DNA from: Rhodanobacter sp. B05
GTDB taxonomy: Bacteria; Pseudomonadota; Gammaproteobacteria; Xanthomonadales; Rhodanobacteraceae
Direction: 5' to 3'
Assembly (NCBI RefSeq): GCF_002001085.1
Contig: NZ_MUNU01000017.1
Span: 407,670 to 471,669 of the forward strand
Length of the DNA stretch: 64,000 nucleotides
The notes under the pieces are model-generated. The model ran no database searches. It had not been told where the DNA came from and saw nothing but the letters and a program-made list of their open reading frames with translations. Shown here piece by piece: positions 48,655-57,790 of this stretch; position 1 is the stretch's first letter; every line of letters starts with the position of its first letter. Both the position numbers and the translations under genes were made by a program.

Positions 48655-50646
48655 ATGACCCTTTACAAAAGGCTTGCCGTTCTCCTGGTTCTGATTCTTA
48701 TCTCCGGCATGGTGCTGCAAAAGGTATCCAATCCGGTCTTGTCTGGTGACGGGATTGAATATCTCGGCATGTCGCAATCCTTGTTGAATCATTTGAGCCC
48801 GGATCTGCGTCGGCAGGACTATCTTGATCTACTTAATGGTCAAGGCCTTTCTGCGCAGAATAGTCAGTTTGTACGCCGGCTTGGGTGGACGGCAGGTGAT
48901 CAAAGTCAAGGGCGTTTTGGCTATTTCGAGACTAAATCGGGGAAGTACTATCCACTCCATTTCTGGATATATTCTCTGGCCAATGTTGCTGGTCTGGCCA
49001 TTTGTTTGTTGTTTAAAATGGATAGTAGTAATTCGTTTTTAATAACGAATTTCATAGTTCTGCTTTTGGCCATAACTTGCATCATTAGAAGCAAAAGGTA
49101 CCATGCTGACGAGAAATCATTATTATTGATACTGGCTGTCCTATGTGGAAGTAGTTTTTATCTGAATTGGACGGGCCCGGAGGTTTTCACCCTATCGTTG
49201 CTCACGATGGGGGGTGTATTTTTTGGTGATAGAAGATATCTGCTGTCTGCCTTGGTCCTTGCTGTGGCGGCGCAGCAAAATCCGCCCGTGGGATTTGCCT
49301 GCCTTGCATGCATGGGGTTTGCTTTGCCGTTTGCCTGGGCAAATCGGAAGGATTTCGCGCTGCTGTCGATGATGGCTTTGAAAGCCTTGGTCATAGGTTT
49401 CATCCTGGTATTGTCGCCAGCGTTTTATTATTTGAATTACGGCGTGACGAGCCTAATTGTCCAATCTGGCCAAAGCGCCAGAGCGTATATATCGTTGAAT
49501 CGCCTTATTTCCTTCATTTTTGATCTCAATCAGGGTGCGATCGTCGGCATGCCCGGCTTGTTCCTTGGTCTGCTCGTCGCCGTTTCCTACTTCGCCGTAA
49601 AAGGGAAATATGCTGCGTTTCCTGTGAGAAAGATTCTCGCATTATTGCTCTTGTACGCGGTGCTCGTCGTCCCCTGCTTGAGTACGTTGAACTTCAATTC
49701 CGGATCCAATCAATTTGCGAGGTACGCGCTGTGGACTGCTGTGCCGCTGGGTTTTGCCTTGGTTGAGCTGTATCGGCTGCTGCCCGTCAGATGGCGGGTC
49801 GCGACAACCGGATCGTTGGTTGGGGCGCAGGTATGGCTCTTCCTGTCGCTCGGTTCGTGTTTTGTCGGTGGTGGTTATTTGGAATTGAGTGCTTATGCAA
49901 AATGGATGTTGCGCCATGTGCCGTCACATTACAGCCCTGATCCGGAGATCTTCAGCGAACGTGGACTTGGGCGCGATGGCAACTTGCGCTCGGATAACAC
50001 GTACTACTATGTCTCGCGTGGCCACGTCATGCGGGTGCTATACAACGAGCGCGCCGGCGCCCTGTGGTTTCCATCATGCCCGCAGTTGGCTGCGACACAT
50101 CGGGGCGAGGCGCATGTGGATAGGGGGTGGGTATACATCAGCCCGCTTCACGGGCAATGCGCATCGGCGATGGCAGCGGGCATGCATGCCGTACGCCGTG
50201 ATCTGACAGGCGATGTTGCGCCAGCCTTGGAAAATGCCACGTTCTCCAAGATATGGCCGGCCTGCAAGCTGCCCTCGACCACGGGGAGTGACGCGGTGAG
50301 CTGCACCCGACAGGCTGTCGTGGGACATGACAAGGCAGGCTACCTGACCTTCGGACCCTATATCCATCTCCCAGCTGGCGGCTACGAGATGACCATCCAT
50401 TACCTGTCACAAGGGGCCGACAATTCTGGTGCGTGGGACATTCTGGCTGGTACGAACGTGGAGATCGACAAGGGCGATTTTGTGTCAACTGATGAAAAGC
50501 AAGGCACGGTGCGGAAGGTATTTACAGTGCCGGGAAACATGGATAACCAATTCTATCAATTCCGTACGTTCTTCAATGGCGAAGGCAAGTTGACGACCGT
50601 TGATGTAGGTTTGAAGATGATTCAGCCTGACAAAATAAATCAGTGA
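48655..50646 (+). CDS. Membrane protein, possibly GT-C-type glycosyltransferase, AT-rich
   Basis: Predicted 663-aa protein with about 10-12 membrane helices in the first 425 residues and a C-terminal periplasmic domain of about 230 residues with several cysteines. The acidic DGIEY near residue 32, in the first extracytoplasmic loop, is where GT-C enzymes keep their catalytic acid. No closer family is recognised. It lies 19 bases after the SMR-like gene. Base composition between about 48900 and 49700 is clearly AT-richer, with third positions less G/C, suggesting that this gene arrived by transfer. As part of the HAD-UbiA/SMR set it is the likely transferase; this is inferred. Confidence 0.65.
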   Translation: MTLYKRLAVLLVLILISGMVLQKVSNPVLSGDGIEYLGMSQSLLNHLSPDLRRQDYLDLLNGQGLSAQNSQFVRRLGWTAGDQSQGRFGYFETKSGKYYPLHFWIYSLANVAGLAICLLFKMDSSNSFLITNFIVLLLAITCIIRSKRYHADEKSLLLILAVLCGSSFYLNWTGPEVFTLSLLTMGGVFFGDRRYLLSALVLAVAAQQNPPVGFACLACMGFALPFAWANRKDFALLSMMALKALVIGFILVLSPAFYYLNYGVTSLIVQSGQSARAYISLNRLISFIFDLNQGAIVGMPGLFLGLLVAVSYFAVKGKYAAFPVRKILALLLLYAVLVVPCLSTLNFNSGSNQFARYALWTAVPLGFALVELYRLLPVRWRVATTGSLVGAQVWLFLSLGSCFVGGGYLELSAYAKWMLRHVPSHYSPDPEIFSERGLGRDGNLRSDNTYYYVSRGHVMRVLYNERAGALWFPSCPQLAATHRGEAHVDRGWVYISPLHGQCASAMAAGMHAVRRDLTGDVAPALENATFSKIWPACKLPSTTGSDAVSCTRQAVVGHDKAGYLTFGPYIHLPAGGYEMTIHYLSQGADNSGAWDILAGTNVEIDKGDFVSTDEKQGTVRKVFTVPGNMDNQFYQFRTFFNGEGKLTTVDVGLKMIQPDKINQ

Positions 50647-50812
50647 TACTCAGATATGTTTTCTGATAGTTTGACCGTAAGTGTCTGATTGCCCGCCTAT
50701 TCTAAAGCTCTCCGCCCTGCTGCGATATGCGCCTGATTTCATCGGAGCGAGCACACGAGTGCAATGACCCGGTGAATTCTTGCTCAGGTGTTACCTTTCT
50801 TCGGAAACACCG
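50647..50812. other. Gap after the AT-rich gene, with possible IS edge
   Basis: This part of a 318-base gap (50647-50964) holds no credible gene. It includes an A/T-rich start after the upstream stop, then the leader of a truncated transposase-like frame. I see no terminator with a clear stem and T-run. Confidence 0.4.
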
Positions 50813-50881
50813 ATGAGCGCGGTAATGGACGAAGAAATCAAACGCTGGGCGGCACGAAGGAAGTCCGCGCTGGTGCTGATG
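50813..50881 (+). pseudogene. Remnant of an insertion-sequence orfA (DUF1153/IS3-like transposase N-terminus)
   Basis: The frame starting at 50813 (MSAVMDEEIKRW, then ARRKSALVL) matches the beginning of a widespread orfA-type transposase protein, which normally continues into an HTH domain of about 90 residues. Here the similarity stops around 50881 and the frame runs on unrelated to a stop at 50971. No orfB or downstream IS end is seen, so only a short 5' fragment of the element remains. The assignment rests on remembered family sequence and needs a search. Confidence 0.55.
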
Positions 50882-50964
50882 CCGATCGTGACAGAGCGCA
50901 CGCCGCCGCCCGCGCTGACAGTGCTATATGATCCAGGATTCCCCCAATTGATAGGGCATAGCAA

Positions 50965-51984
50965 ATGCTGAGGGACCTTGCCAGAAAGCTAGCCGCGCCG
51001 GTACTGAAACGGATCGATGCGCGGATCGATTCCAGGGTATCGCAAGCAGTGGAGAATCTGGCAACAGCTATCGACAAGAAAGGCTTTGTCCAGAACGCCG
51101 AACTGGAAGTTTCACTCGAGCGGCGAATCGACGATGCCGTGCACAAGCGCCTCTATCTGCCGAGCTTCCCGCCGCTGTTCGATGCAGAGCATGCTTTCAT
51201 GAAGTATTCGACATGTAGTGCGGCGGACTTTCTGCATCCGTTGTTCGGCCAGCTCTGCCGAGAGTTCGACTACCCGCCTTCATATCACCGGAAACTCTGG
51301 GAGTGGGTGTTTGTAATCCATCACTTGAAGCAGGCCGGTGTATTGAGGGCAGGCAGCCGCGGCGTCGGCTTTGGTGTCGGTCGCGAGCGGTTGCCAGCCC
51401 TGTTTGCAAAATATGGTGCGCAAATCGTGGCGACGGATGCTTCTGAGGAGTTGGGGAAGTCCGTGGGCTGGGTAAAAACGAACGAGCACAGCAGCGGGGT
51501 CTCGCAACTTCTTTATCCCAACATCGTCGATGACGATATCGTGCGCAGCCATGTCATGCATCGCGCCTGCGATATGAACCAAATCAATGACGATCTGACA
51601 GACTTCGATTTCACTTGGTCATGCTGTTGTTTCGAGCACTTGGGATCATTGGAGGCCGGCATCGAGTTCGTGATCAACAGCGTCGAAAAGACGCTGAAGA
51701 TAGGAGGGGTCGCGTGCCACACCACGGAGTTCAACCTCTCCTCCAACGACGAGACGTTACGGGAGGGGGCGACGGTCCTCTATCGCAAACGTGACATGCT
51801 TGAGCTGGTTGATCGGCTACGAGCGCGCGGCCATGACGTGAAGACGTTCAGCGTCGCTCCTGACTCGCACTACCTCGACGGCTATGTCGATGTTCCACCG
51901 TACACGGACAACCCGCATATCAAACTGGCTCTCATGGGGTATACCACCACTTCGGTCGGAATCGTCGCAATGCGAGGACGTTGA
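50965..51984 (+). CDS. SAM-dependent methyltransferase-like protein with N-terminal helical segment
   Basis: Predicted 339-aa protein. Residues 1-65 form a charged amphipathic helix or coiled coil. Residues about 110-300 resemble a class I methyltransferase: GVGFGVGRE as motif I, VATDASEE as the acidic strand 2 end, and DFDFTWSCCCFEHLG for strand 4. It is a divergent member typical of surface-polysaccharide loci. The stop is one base away from the stop of the next, convergent methyltransferase gene. The ATG at 50965 is the first in the frame after the IS remnant; its ribosome site is weak. Confidence 0.72.
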   Translation: MLRDLARKLAAPVLKRIDARIDSRVSQAVENLATAIDKKGFVQNAELEVSLERRIDDAVHKRLYLPSFPPLFDAEHAFMKYSTCSAADFLHPLFGQLCREFDYPPSYHRKLWEWVFVIHHLKQAGVLRAGSRGVGFGVGRERLPALFAKYGAQIVATDASEELGKSVGWVKTNEHSSGVSQLLYPNIVDDDIVRSHVMHRACDMNQINDDLTDFDFTWSCCCFEHLGSLEAGIEFVINSVEKTLKIGGVACHTTEFNLSSNDETLREGATVLYRKRDMLELVDRLRARGHDVKTFSVAPDSHYLDGYVDVPPYTDNPHIKLALMGYTTTSVGIVAMRGR

Positions 51985-51985
51985 C

Positions 51986-52936
51986 TCAGGCCATCTCTTC
52001 GGCTGGATAGCTTCGAAAAAGCCAGGAAGGTCGTCGGGTTTCCGCGTCGCGTTTGTTGATCGAGGATGTAAACATGTACTGCCCAAGATCATATTCGCGA
52101 TTGGTTATTGCGCCGATCATCGAGTTGATTGCGCGATTGTGCGTGACGTGAGGCGGAATATCGTGGTGCACGTTCGCGGTATAGAATGTCTCAGCCTCGA
52201 ACCCACAGTGCATCAGTAGCTGATTGAGCTCATGCCTGGTGTATTCACGATTATGGCGACCATACACCCCATATTTCGAGTACTGATCGTAGACATTTCG
52301 CCCTTCGATGAAGGCAGCAACATTCTCCAGCCGAGCCGCATTGGGTGTGGTCAGGACCAGTCGGCCGCCCGGTTTGAGTACACGTTTCAGTTCCAGCATG
52401 GCGTGTAATGGATCAAGAGTCAGATGTTCCAGCACTTCGCAGAACAGAACGACATCGAAGGTATCTGTCTCAAAGGGCAGCGTGGCAAATTCAAGATTGG
52501 CATTGTGCCAGACCATGTCGATTTCTTCGGGAACGCCATCGAAGCCGGGAAATGAGACACGCTGTATCGCCTGGTGCTCTGGTCCCCCGAAATAATTGAT
52601 CAGATCCATATTCAACGATGGCCTGAACTTCCTGTATAGAAGCGTCGTGAAATAGGGGTTTGCCCCAATTTCCAGGGATCGCCCGGCGGCATGTTCGGGA
52701 ACGAGGCCTAGCGTATGTATGAATCTCTCAAAATCGGCTTGGGCATATCCGACCAGTTCGCCTTTACTCGATCCGTCGATGCTTACTGACTCAAGGGCGG
52801 AAAGCAGGCTCTCCCGGCTATACCCGGCGGGTAGCGGCAGCGGTGGCTGAAAGTGGCGTGGATCAATGAGCGGAGCAACGGACACACTTGGGTTGCTGCG
52901 CATGAGTCGTTTCTTTACAACGTTTAAAAAGCCCAC
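51986..52936 (-). CDS. Class I SAM-dependent methyltransferase
   Basis: Predicted 316-aa methyltransferase (Methyltransf_11/23 type). Motif I is LEIGANPYF, strand 4 is DVVLFCEVLEHLTLDP, and motif III is VLKPGGRLVLTTPN. A region with RHNREYTRHEL is typical of sugar or lipid-linked acceptor methyltransferases. The start is a GTG at 52936 with GAGG 6 nt upstream; the TTG at 52948 and ATG at 52903 are alternatives. It converges tail to tail with the previous methyltransferase gene with only one base between stops. Substrate unknown. Confidence 0.8.
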   Translation of the reverse strand: MGFLNVVKKRLMRSNPSVSVAPLIDPRHFQPPLPLPAGYSRESLLSALESVSIDGSSKGELVGYAQADFERFIHTLGLVPEHAAGRSLEIGANPYFTTLLYRKFRPSLNMDLINYFGGPEHQAIQRVSFPGFDGVPEEIDMVWHNANLEFATLPFETDTFDVVLFCEVLEHLTLDPLHAMLELKRVLKPGGRLVLTTPNAARLENVAAFIEGRNVYDQYSKYGVYGRHNREYTRHELNQLLMHCGFEAETFYTANVHHDIPPHVTHNRAINSMIGAITNREYDLGQYMFTSSINKRDAETRRPSWLFRSYPAEEMA

Positions 52937-53075
52937 GGCACACCTCAATAAATACTTGAAAAATATCGATCATTTGATCCGGCCTATCAGTATTCCTAGA
53001 CCGACAACGGCTGGCGATCTGCCTTGTTCAGTATCTGATTAGATCGCGAGAACAGACAAGTGCGAGCCGGCAGTC

Positions 53076-54488
53076 TTAAGCGCGCCCGTAGACATCCTCG
53101 AATCGCACGATGTCGTCTTCGCCTAAATAGCTTCCGGATTGCACCTCGATCAGTTCCAGCGATACCTTGCCGGGATTGCGCAGGCGATGCACGGCGCCGA
53201 GGGGCAGGTAAGTGCTCTGGTTCTCGCTGACCAGGAAAATCTCGTCGTCGCGCGTGACCTCGGCCGTACCGGAGACCACGATCCAGTGTTCGGCACGGTG
53301 ATGATGCTTCTGCAGGCTGAGCGATGCGCCGGGCTTCACGGTGATGCGCTTGACCTGGAAGCGCTCGCCCATATCGATGGAATCGTAGCTGCCCCATGGC
53401 CGATACACCTTTCTGTGGAACATGTGCTCAGAACGGTTGGCGGCCTTCAGCTCTTCGACCAGTTTTTTGACGTCTTGCGCATGGTCGCGGGAGGCGACAA
53501 GTACGGCGTCGGGTGTATCGACGACAATCAGGTCCTCAACGCCCAACAACGCCACCATGCGGCGATCCGAACTGCGCACATAGCAATTGCGGCTGTCCAG
53601 CGCGAGCACGTCACCTTCAAGGCGATTGCCATTGCCGTCGTGTTCGGAGGCTGCCCATAACGCGGCCCAGGAACCGATGTCGCTCCACTCGCAGCTGACC
53701 GGCACCACCGCGGCACGCCGGGTTCGTTCCATCACGGCGTAATCGATCGAATCCTCCGGCACCGAAGCGAAAGCACCCTTGTCGATACGCACGAAATCGA
53801 GATCCGCGTGCGCGCCCTTGAAAGCGGCGTCGACGGCGGAATGGATCGCTGGCGCTTGCTGCGCGAGCTCTTCCAGCAGGCGACTGGCCCGGAACAGGAA
53901 CATGCCCGAATTCCAGTCGTAGGCTCCAGTTTGGAGGTAGGTTTCGGCGGTAGCGCGGTCGGGTTTTTCCACGAAGGCATCGACCTGGTAACCGTTGTTG
54001 CTCAACGACTCACCGCGTCGGATGTAACCGAAACCGGTTTCCGGTGCATCCGGGCGAATACCGAACGTGACCAGCCATCCTTCGGCGGCCAGTGGCAACG
54101 CCTTGCATACGGCGTCGGTGAAGCTTCCCGTATCACCGATCAGGTGGTCGGCGGGCAGCACTAGCAGGGTTGCATCAGGATCGGTGCTCAGCGCCTGCAT
54201 GGCGGCAAGCGCAATGGCCGGGGCAGTGTTGCGCGCCACCGGTTCAAGCAGGATCGAGGCGCCCGTGATGCCCAGTACCTGCAACTGCTCGGCCACGAGG
54301 AAACGGTGATCTTCGCTGCATACCACGACGGGGCTGGCCACATTCGGTAGCGTCCGTGCTCGCTCCGAGGTTTGCTGGAACAGCGTCAGGTCACCCGCGA
54401 GTGGCAGGAACTGCTTGGGCAGGTTCTTGCGCGACAACGGCCAGAGCCGGGCGCCACTTCCCCCACTGAGAATCACAGGGATCAACAT
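53076..54488 (-). CDS. xanB: Mannose-1-phosphate guanylyltransferase / mannose-6-phosphate isomerase, copy 2
   Basis: Predicted 470-aa bifunctional enzyme of the same length as copy 1 and colinear with it. The N-terminal loop is GGSGARLWP (Ala in place of Thr of copy 1), with FVEKPD and the PMI cupin QKHHHRAEHW. Ribosome binding site AAAGGAG lies 6 nt before the ATG at 54488. It is alone on its side of the 420-base gap upstream, so it has its own promoter. In Xanthomonas, xanB sits near the etfA end of the LPS locus, which fits this copy; copy 1 next to rmlBACD is the extra one. Confidence 0.95.
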   Translation of the reverse strand: MLIPVILSGGSGARLWPLSRKNLPKQFLPLAGDLTLFQQTSERARTLPNVASPVVVCSEDHRFLVAEQLQVLGITGASILLEPVARNTAPAIALAAMQALSTDPDATLLVLPADHLIGDTGSFTDAVCKALPLAAEGWLVTFGIRPDAPETGFGYIRRGESLSNNGYQVDAFVEKPDRATAETYLQTGAYDWNSGMFLFRASRLLEELAQQAPAIHSAVDAAFKGAHADLDFVRIDKGAFASVPEDSIDYAVMERTRRAAVVPVSCEWSDIGSWAALWAASEHDGNGNRLEGDVLALDSRNCYVRSSDRRMVALLGVEDLIVVDTPDAVLVASRDHAQDVKKLVEELKAANRSEHMFHRKVYRPWGSYDSIDMGERFQVKRITVKPGASLSLQKHHHRAEHWIVVSGTAEVTRDDEIFLVSENQSTYLPLGAVHRLRNPGKVSLELIEVQSGSYLGEDDIVRFEDVYGRA

Positions 54489-54909
54489 GCAGAACTCCTT
54501 TTCGAGATTCGGTCGTGAAAAAAATCAAGAAGGATTGGGCGGTCGTCAGGTGGGGCGCGCCTGCACCAAATGGCGTAGTGTAATACCGCAGAGTGCCTGC
54601 AGCTTGAGGGAGGGCTGAACCACGGCCTTGAACGAGGTCGCCGCGGGCGATGTACGGCACATGCACGGTATTCCCGAAATGTCGCGATGGTCCCGTCCTG
54701 CAGCCTTATCGCAAACCCGGAGTGCTGGAACCGGCTGTGGCTGGTCGACCGGCACATCCCTGAAAGAACCGGCATTGGAGAATATCGTCATCGCCATGAC
54801 GGATGTCAGTGGCTAGACTGCTCCCGGTCCATGCAGTGAGGTCACATTGCCGACGATGGTCATTCTGCCTTGGCGGCGGCCCATGCATGCGCGGATGAAG
54901 GCTCGCGGG
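54489..54909. other. 421-base gap upstream of xanB copy 2
   Basis: The gap separates the GT2 gene (stop side) from xanB copy 2 (start side), both on the minus strand. It contains the strong AAAGGAG ribosome site of xanB (54495-54501 on the plus strand as CTCCTTT) and presumably its promoter, but no convincing -35/-10 pair. Short frames on both strands (60-97 residues) show no recognisable family, so I see no gene in it. Confidence 0.5.
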
Positions 54910-55863
54910 TCATTCCCGGTCATGACGCTCGTAGCTGATTTTCTTCAATCGGGTGTTGATGTTTTCCATCAGCTTGCGATTGGTGGCGATCAAATCGCCG
55001 ATCAGCCCCATCATGTACAACAACATGCCGAGCGTGACACACAGGGAGGCGAGGATGACCGACTGCACGTGGCCTTCGCCGCTGTGGTCAAGGTAGTAGT
55101 AAAGGAAGCGCGCGCCCGCGGCCAGTCCGATCAGCCAGAACACCGAACCCACGTAGAAAAACAGCGCCAAGGGACGGTAAATCACGAAGACGCGAAGGAT
55201 CGTCACCAGCGAACGCTTGACGTAACTGGAAATGCTCTTGACCAGTCGCGACGGACGCAGGTCGCCATTGGTGCGGATGGGCACGGAGACGATGGTCAAA
55301 TTGCTCTGGCCCGCCTGGATGATGGTTTCCAGCGTATAGGTATACGCGTTGAACACGTTGAGGCGCAGGGCTGCTTCGCGCGACATCGCGCGGAAACCGC
55401 TGGGGGCGTCGGCGACGTCGGTCTTGCTGGCCACGCGCACGGCCCAGCTCCCGAGGCGCTGCAGCTTTTTCTTGATCCAAGAAAAATGCTCGGTGTCGTC
55501 GATCGGCCGCGCACCGATGACGATGTCGGCTTCATGAGCCAGCACCGGTGCGGTGAGCTTGGGGATGTCGGCGCCACAGTACTGATTGTCGGCATCGGTG
55601 TTGACGATCACGTCCGCACCCAACTGCAGGCATGCGTCGAGTCCGGACATGAAGCCAACGGCCAGGCCGCGATTCACCGGATGGCGCACAACGTGGTGGA
55701 CACCGTTTGCCTTGGCGACTTGGGCGGTGTTGTCGGTCGAGCCATCGTCGATGATCAGCCATTCAACGGTGTCAAAACCCTCGACCTCATGCGGCAGATC
55801 AGCCAGCGCGATGGCCAGTGTCTCGGATTCATTGAGGCAGGGGATCTGGATGATGAGTTTCAT
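54910..55863 (-). CDS. GtrB/DPM1-like family 2 glycosyltransferase with two C-terminal membrane helices
   Basis: Predicted 317-aa protein. The GT-A domain (1-225) has LIIQIPCLNES at the start, LIIDDGSTDNT, and the DXD-like NTDADNQY. Two hydrophobic helices follow (about 232-257 and 268-295). Enzymes with this layout make polyprenyl-phosphate sugars on the cytoplasmic face (GtrB, ArnC, DPM1), though some act on lipid A or core. A flippase-like protein is encoded next, separated by 176 bases, supporting a lipid-linked intermediate. The ATG at 55863 starts the conserved N-terminus; the frame reaching 56175 is rejected. Confidence 0.83.
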   Translation of the reverse strand: MKLIIQIPCLNESETLAIALADLPHEVEGFDTVEWLIIDDGSTDNTAQVAKANGVHHVVRHPVNRGLAVGFMSGLDACLQLGADVIVNTDADNQYCGADIPKLTAPVLAHEADIVIGARPIDDTEHFSWIKKKLQRLGSWAVRVASKTDVADAPSGFRAMSREAALRLNVFNAYTYTLETIIQAGQSNLTIVSVPIRTNGDLRPSRLVKSISSYVKRSLVTILRVFVIYRPLALFFYVGSVFWLIGLAAGARFLYYYLDHSGEGHVQSVILASLCVTLGMLLYMMGLIGDLIATNRKLMENINTRLKKISYERHDRE

Positions 55864-56039
55864 GAGGCGTATTCCTTGAACGCGGAAATGGTGGACTGCA
55901 CCGATGCCGTGGTTGTGGCCATGGCTGATGTTGCGGGATCGGGAGATTGCCACTGGTGAGCTGGCTGAATTCTCCGGATTTTCCCTTGCCGCGCATCCGA
56001 AGCCTTGGCATGTCGGCTCATGGTAACGGTTTGCCGTTC

Positions 56040-56999
56040 TCAGGTCGGCAAACCATTGCGACCGGTCGCGATGCTTCCCCATGCAAGGCTGAACAGATCG
56101 CCCAGTGTCGTGGCGATCCGAAGGACAACGACCAGCAAGACGACCTGTTCCGCCGGCAGCGCGCCGCTTAGCCATGCGCTGAGGATCGCCTCGCGGATGC
56201 CCAGCCCGGCCGGTGCGCCCGGAGCGACAAACCCCAGAATCCAGCTACTGGCGAAGGCACCGGTCAGAAAAATCGGGCTTGGTGGCGCGGTCACGCCAGC
56301 AAGCAGGGCGTGCGATACCAGCCATAGCCCGATGCCGATCAGGCAGAAGTTTATGGCGTAGGTAAAGTAGCAGGCGAGCACCGTGGCGGCGTTCAAGTGG
56401 AGTCTGGGCGGCACGTAGTCCTGGTCACCGCGGTGGCGGGCCCGATAGATCGCCAGCCTGGAGGCAACCCGCGGAGCGAGCAGCAACGCGATGAAGGCAC
56501 CCAGCGTGACAATGAGCAGCAGCGGAAGACGGTACTCGGTGATTTTCCAGTGAGAGAGCGCTGCCGGTGGATCCCACAGCAGGGTCAATGCGCTGATATG
56601 GGCACAGGCCACCAGCATCAACAACATTTCATAGGCGATTGAGAACAGCGCGGCCGGAAGCTGCACTCCGGCGCCGCGCGCCATGGCGATGCGTCCGATG
56701 TGCTGCGCCACGTTGCCGGGCAAATACTTGCCGAACTGGGTGACTGCCAGGATCGGCAGCATCCGGCGATAGCGCGCCGGCTGACCCATGGCGCGCAGCA
56801 GCCAGGTCCAGGCCACTCCGGTGGTAGGAATCAGCAACGCATAAAGTACGGTCAGTGCGGTTGCTGCGGCGATCACCCCGCCGTCCAGCAACCCCGACAG
56901 ATCCTTGCTTGCCAGTGCGAGGTACGCGTAGCGGACGAAGTAGATGCCGGCTGCGAGTGCAAGCAGGCCGCCCAGCCAGCGGATCAACCGCTTGCTCAT
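56040..56999 (-). CDS. UPF0104/LPG-synthase-TM family membrane protein
   Basis: Predicted 319-aa inner-membrane protein with about eight helices, of the lysylphosphatidylglycerol synthase transmembrane (UPF0104, PF03706) family. Motifs include QFGKYLPGNVAQHIGR, typical of the family, and a GFVAPGAPAGLGIREA loop. This module is the flippase half of MprF, and stand-alone members occur in polysaccharide loci. Its ATG at 56999 overlaps the upstream methyltransferase stop by 4 nt. It may flip the product of the neighbouring GtrB-like GT2, which is an inference. Confidence 0.8.
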   Translation of the reverse strand: MSKRLIRWLGGLLALAAGIYFVRYAYLALASKDLSGLLDGGVIAAATALTVLYALLIPTTGVAWTWLLRAMGQPARYRRMLPILAVTQFGKYLPGNVAQHIGRIAMARGAGVQLPAALFSIAYEMLLMLVACAHISALTLLWDPPAALSHWKITEYRLPLLLIVTLGAFIALLLAPRVASRLAIYRARHRGDQDYVPPRLHLNAATVLACYFTYAINFCLIGIGLWLVSHALLAGVTAPPSPIFLTGAFASSWILGFVAPGAPAGLGIREAILSAWLSGALPAEQVVLLVVVLRIATTLGDLFSLAWGSIATGRNGLPT

Positions 57000-57787
57000 C
57001 CTGCGCGTGCCCTGATCAGATAGCCGTTGCCGAACGGAAGGCCGCTGCTCATGGCCTGGGCCGCAAACGCACAGCGCAGTGCCAGTTGGCCGGGCAGCGA
57101 GCGCATGACCGGATACCAACGCATGACGTGGTCGCGCTCGATCCCGCTGCGGTTGCTGTTGGCCTGGTGATCCAGATCGGGTCCGGTTGCTGGCAACCGC
57201 CGCCTGATGCCGCGTGCCTGCATCTGCTCGGTGAGATTTCCCAGCGGAAACCCGAAACACTCCACGTGTTCGACCTTGAGGCCGGCGGCCTCTACGACGT
57301 TGATGAGATCCTGCCGTCGGTAACGCCGATAATGACCAGCCCACTCGTCGGCCGCACTCCATAGTCGCGGGTGGGCCGGCACCGAGAGCAGCAGGGTGCC
57401 GCCCGGCGCCAGCCATGAGGCCCACTGTTTCATCGCAGCATCATCGTTTTCGATGTGCTCCAGCACCTCGAACGCCATGACCAGCGGAAAGCGGCCCGCC
57501 CACGCGGGGTCTGCTTCTTCATGCACGTTGAGCATCTGCTCCGTTTTCATGCTCAGCCTGGCGATCAGCTCGCGCGCCTGTGGAGAGCTTTCCAGCGCCT
57601 GGCAACGGAAGCCGCGCGCGGAGAGTTCCTGCAGCAGCATGCCGGCACCGCAGCCAACCTCGATGACATCACAAGCGGGGAAATTGCGCAGTTGGTGCAG
57701 GATGCGCCGACGCCGAAGCAGATAGCGGGGCGCAGGTACCCAACCTTCCTCAGGAGCGGAGGGACCAAACAGGGGCAGATTTTCCAT
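56996..57787 (-). CDS. Class I SAM-dependent methyltransferase
   Basis: Predicted 263-aa methyltransferase. Motif I VIEVGCGAGML is near residue 41, ESSPQA is the acidic strand, and PLVMAFEVLEHIEND then APGGTLLLSVPAH complete the fold (Methyltransf_23). The C-terminal 40 residues are hydrophobic. The stop overlaps the UPF0104 gene start by 4 nt, and the gene starts 3 bases after the GT4 gene stop, so GT4, methyltransferase and UPF0104 form one operon. Acceptor unknown. Confidence 0.83.
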   Translation of the reverse strand: MENLPLFGPSAPEEGWVPAPRYLLRRRRILHQLRNFPACDVIEVGCGAGMLLQELSARGFRCQALESSPQARELIARLSMKTEQMLNVHEEADPAWAGRFPLVMAFEVLEHIENDDAAMKQWASWLAPGGTLLLSVPAHPRLWSAADEWAGHYRRYRRQDLINVVEAAGLKVEHVECFGFPLGNLTEQMQARGIRRRLPATGPDLDHQANSNRSGIERDHVMRWYPVMRSLPGQLALRCAFAAQAMSSGLPFGNGYLIRARAG

Positions 57788-57790
57788 GGC

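Noticed and set aside
54546..54797. 83-codon minus-strand frame in the gap upstream of xanB copy 2
   Set aside because: No family is recognised, several frames are equally open, and no ribosome site supports it.
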